This document shows positions 61,490 to 64,000 of a stretch of 64,000 nucleotides of DNA, in pieces. The stretch's first letter is position 1; every line of letters begins with the position of its first letter. Below the pieces are notes generated by a model that saw only the letters and a program-made list of their open reading frames with translations, was not told the origin of the DNA and did no database searches. Origin of the DNA: Chiridota heheva (taxonomy: Eukaryota; Echinodermata; Holothuroidea; Apodida; Chiridotidae); contig JAIGNY010000132.1 of NCBI GenBank assembly GCA_020152595.1, forward strand, positions 924,001-988,000. The letters are read 5' to 3'. The position numbers and the translations under genes are program-made.

Positions 61490-62757
61490 GACGTAACATA
61501 ACATAACAAGATGATGGGCTAAGAAGGGTTAGTCACCCCATAAAAAGCCGAAACTAAAACCACCACCACAAAACAAATCAAAGATGCCTAGAGTTAGTAA
61601 AGAATTATCAATATTGACTTTGAAATTGTGAGCAGAATTGGAGCTCACCACCCACTCAGGCAAACCATTCCACTCATTAGCAACTGTTTGCGAAAAGCTA
61701 AAATGCCAAATATCTGTCGTGAAAACTCTTTGGTCAACTTCTGTTTCCATGTGTCACATGAGGATTACCTGAAACATGCAAGAAATAAGAGGGAAGTCAA
61801 AGCATCACTACCAGATTGGAATTTAAAAACCTTAATTATATTGCGATGTACTCTTTTCAACTCGAGCATGGTCAAACCTAGATTCATAAGAGAGATTCCT
61901 TACAGAAAAGCAGCCACAGTATGAGACACCCCGAAAGATGCTTCCAAAGTGAATAAGCACAAACTTGAGGCTGTACAACGCCGTGAAGTCTGTTTCATCT
62001 GCTCCGACTGGGATCAGCGCAGTAGTCCCTCTGCCATGTTGGCTTACCTCAAACTGCCAACCTTAGAGAAGAGATGTGAGGCCCTACACTTAACCATGAT
62101 GGACAAGATTGTTCACCAAGAGGCTGCCATCCATACAACCCAACTCTACCCAAGTGGTGTAACAAAACCACCCTCAACGCTTTTTAATTCCATACTCTAG
62201 GATATAAGCCCACCTGTGGTCCTTCTTCCCCACCACCATTTGTGTATGGAACAATCTCTATGAGGTTGTTGTGCTCTCTCCATCAACAGACACCTTTCAT
62301 TCCAGTCTCGGCCAGTGGATGCTGCTTCCTTCTCCAGCAACCCCACTACCATTAGGAATTCCTGTTTTTAACTGCACATGTACTTGTGACGTTTTTAGCC
62401 GCACATGTTTTCCACCATTTTTCCTTTGGAGTTTCACCTGTATTTTGTGAGCTGTACCGCACACACGCACCAGTATGTAATACCTACTTTCCCTCAACAC
62501 AAAGGGCTCTTGTTAACATCATGAGCATGCCTAACAGAACCTTATCAAACGCTTTTTGAAAATCTAAATAGATGGAATCCACATTATGACTGGGATCAAC
62601 TAGTTTTGTAGCATCTTCAAGAAACTCCATTAAATTGGAAACACAAGACCTCTTAGGTAATAACCCATACTGGGACAAATTTGGCAAACCATTGACCAGT
62701 AAATTGTCTAGAACAACATCCTTAACAATGGACTCCATGACCTTGCACAAAACACTA
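61490..62757 (-). pseudogene. CR1/jockey-group LINE copy 2, split
   Basis: Same family as 15880-22806, on the other strand, in two pieces. 62483-62757 carries VLCKVMESIVKDVVLDNLLV, RSCVSNLMEFLEDATKLVDP and YLDFQKAFDK. 61490-61925 carries the C-terminal NEWNGLPEWVVSSNS block, a GFSFGFLWGD end and the (TTATG)n-type tail. About 0.7 kb of RT between them is missing and a different LINE fragment occupies the gap. GTTTTGTCCAAGATTGT just upstream (about 62755-62772) recurs inverted at about 62961. Confidence 0.88.
61917..62480 (+). pseudogene. Another LINE RT C-terminal fragment, opposite strand
   Basis: Plus-strand KHKLEAVQRREVCFICSDWD, then QRSSPSAMLAYLKLPTLEKR and MMDKIVHQEAAIHTTQLYPS, resembles the C-terminal block seen at 6400-6540 but is a distinct sequence. 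After a frameshift, DTFHSSLGQW and a short 3' stretch follow. It sits between the two pieces of the minus-strand LINE. Confidence 0.8.
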
Positions 62758-63260
62758 CAATCTTGGACAAAACTGTTTGGACACTCACCGGAAGTTTGCA
62801 TGTCATTTAAAATACCTAGGTACAGCTTGTTTCAGGCTTCCCCCTTCCTTATTCAATCTTGTCAAACTATTTCATTAGGAAATACAGAGACATGAAATGC
62901 AATTATCAACATTATCCACTCATTTCACCAACATTGAACAGGGGAAAGGGGGTGTCCCAATGAGTTTTGTCCAAGATTGTCTGAACAAATGTGTGTCTAA
63001 CAGGAGGGGCTTTTTGAAGCATGTGGATAGTTTTTTACTTTGTTATGAAAGTTCGGGTTCTTCGATAAGGCGGAAGCAATGTGAGACTTTGGCACCTGTA
63101 TGTTAATATAAAGCTGAATTATTTAACTGAACCAGCGCCACCCAACCTTTTACCATGGATATAGAGCAAAGATCACTGTACTTAATGAGACTTTCTATAA
63201 TCTCTGGTAAAACCATTTGACAACATTTTTGGTTCCGATGCGATAGCAGAAACCTATGCG
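62758..63260. other. Unassigned sequence in U2SURP intron 12
   Basis: No gene recognised. Short plus-strand frames at 62635-63106 resemble nothing known apart from the LINE shadow. Confidence 0.5.
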
Positions 63261-63269
63261 GTCATGATG

Positions 63270-64000
63270 GCATGTGTATATGTATGTGTGGGTGTGTGTG
63301 TTTGTGACGGCCACCTCGTAAACGCAATATCTCAAGAACAGTACACTGGATTAATGTCATATGTGCTACAATGGTCTGTAGATGTGCCCTATTGTTTTTA
63401 TGGTGATGTCATACATATTAATGAGTAGGCGGGGCTTAATGTAAAAATCTTGAAAAGTTCATAGTTTGACAATCGCATGTCTGTTTTATTTCATATTTGG
63501 TATAAATATGATGTTAGCTTCTGTGTACATTTTATGTATCAAAACATTGAATTTCATTACTATGCATGGTGGATGGGGCTTAATATGATTTTGCTGAAAA
63601 GAGTTTGTAAACAGGGTATCTCAAGAACGGTAAACTGGATTCATGTCATATTTAGTACACAAATAGCCCATGGTCCGTAGATGTGCCCGATTGTTTTTGA
63701 TGGTAATATCATGCATATTAATGAGTAGGCGGGGCTAAATGTAAAAATCTTGAAATGTTCATATTTTAACAACCACATGTCTTGTTTTATATTTGGTATA
63801 ATTATGATGTTAACTGATGGGTACATGTTTATGTCAAAACGTTGAATTTCATTACTATGCATGGTGGGTGGGGCTTAATATGATTTTGCTGAAAAGAGTT
63901 TGTAAACACAGTATATCAAGAATAGTAAAATGGATTCATGTCATATTTAGTACACAAATAGCCCATGGTCCATAGATGTGCCCTATTGTTTTTGATGATG
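63270..64000. repeat. Satellite-like repeat, about 290-bp period, 2.4 copies, runs off the window
   Basis: TGTAAACRSRGTATCTCAAGAA-like starts at about 63318, 63607 and 63902 give periods of 289 and 295 bp. Each unit has a TGCCCTATTGTTTTT-like block, ATTAATGAGTAGGCGGGGC and ATTACTATGCATGGTGGRTG. It is the same family as 9961-10385 and is also preceded by a GT-rich microsatellite (63270-63306). Confidence 0.92.

Overview
This is a eukaryotic genomic window: spliced genes, AT-rich non-coding DNA, abundant minisatellites, and the remains of many animal-type retrotransposons and DNA transposons. The two host genes, the CR1/jockey-like and I-clade-like LINEs and the DIRS-like element together suggest an invertebrate. 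A marine deuterostome, perhaps an echinoderm, is my best guess, but no rRNA or mitochondrial marker is present to test it.

Two host genes are supported. On the minus strand, 3745 down to 3426 is the first coding exon of AMMECR1 (or an AMMECR1-like paralogue). Its remaining exons were not found and should lie to the left, mostly or wholly outside the window. On the plus strand, twelve coding exons from 12825 to 61446 form the 5' part of U2SURP (SR140), the U2 snRNP-associated protein with RRM and SURP domains. The exons are phase-compatible and join to 1308 nt (436 codons). They end just after the SURP module, so the C-terminal half of the gene lies to the right. Almost everything from 12.9 kb onward is therefore intron of one splicing-factor gene.

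Region by region. 1-3.4 kb: presumed AMMECR1 intron. 3.7-12.8 kb: intergenic, with tRNA-derived SINEs, a LINE fragment split by a TTAA-flanked foldback element, a long AT/GT microsatellite and a satellite-like repeat. Intron 1 (12.9-24.2 kb): a CR1/jockey-group LINE interrupted by a 4.06 kb TA-flanked inverted-repeat element that itself contains a 1.07 kb hAT-like element, then a 29-bp minisatellite. Intron 2 (24.3-30.6 kb): an I-clade-like LINE (RT and RNase H) interrupted by a second copy of the hAT-like element with a clear 8-bp target duplication, then 22-bp repeats. Intron 3: a 32-bp minisatellite. Intron 4 (32.7-41.3 kb): a 5' (endonuclease) fragment of the I-clade-like LINE, a SINE, a rearranged gag fragment, 0.53 kb direct repeats, a second I-clade-like LINE copy and a jockey-like fragment on the other strand. 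Intron 5: a 50-bp minisatellite carrying a 16-bp palindrome. Intron 7: a 70-73 bp minisatellite. Intron 9 (48.4-54.6 kb): a decayed DIRS-like tyrosine-recombinase retrotransposon with inverted terminal repeats and a probable internal complementary region. Intron 10: a long hairpin and a 63-bp minisatellite. Beyond exon 12: nested LINE fragments, and a satellite related to the one at 10 kb.

The most distinctive content is the nested transposons whose boundaries can be read from the sequence (target duplications, reading frames that resume across the insertion, a paralogous empty site), the DIRS-like element, and the concentration of unrelated minisatellites in the introns of one gene. No complete, intact mobile-element ORF was found. 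All identifications rest on motif recognition without database searches.
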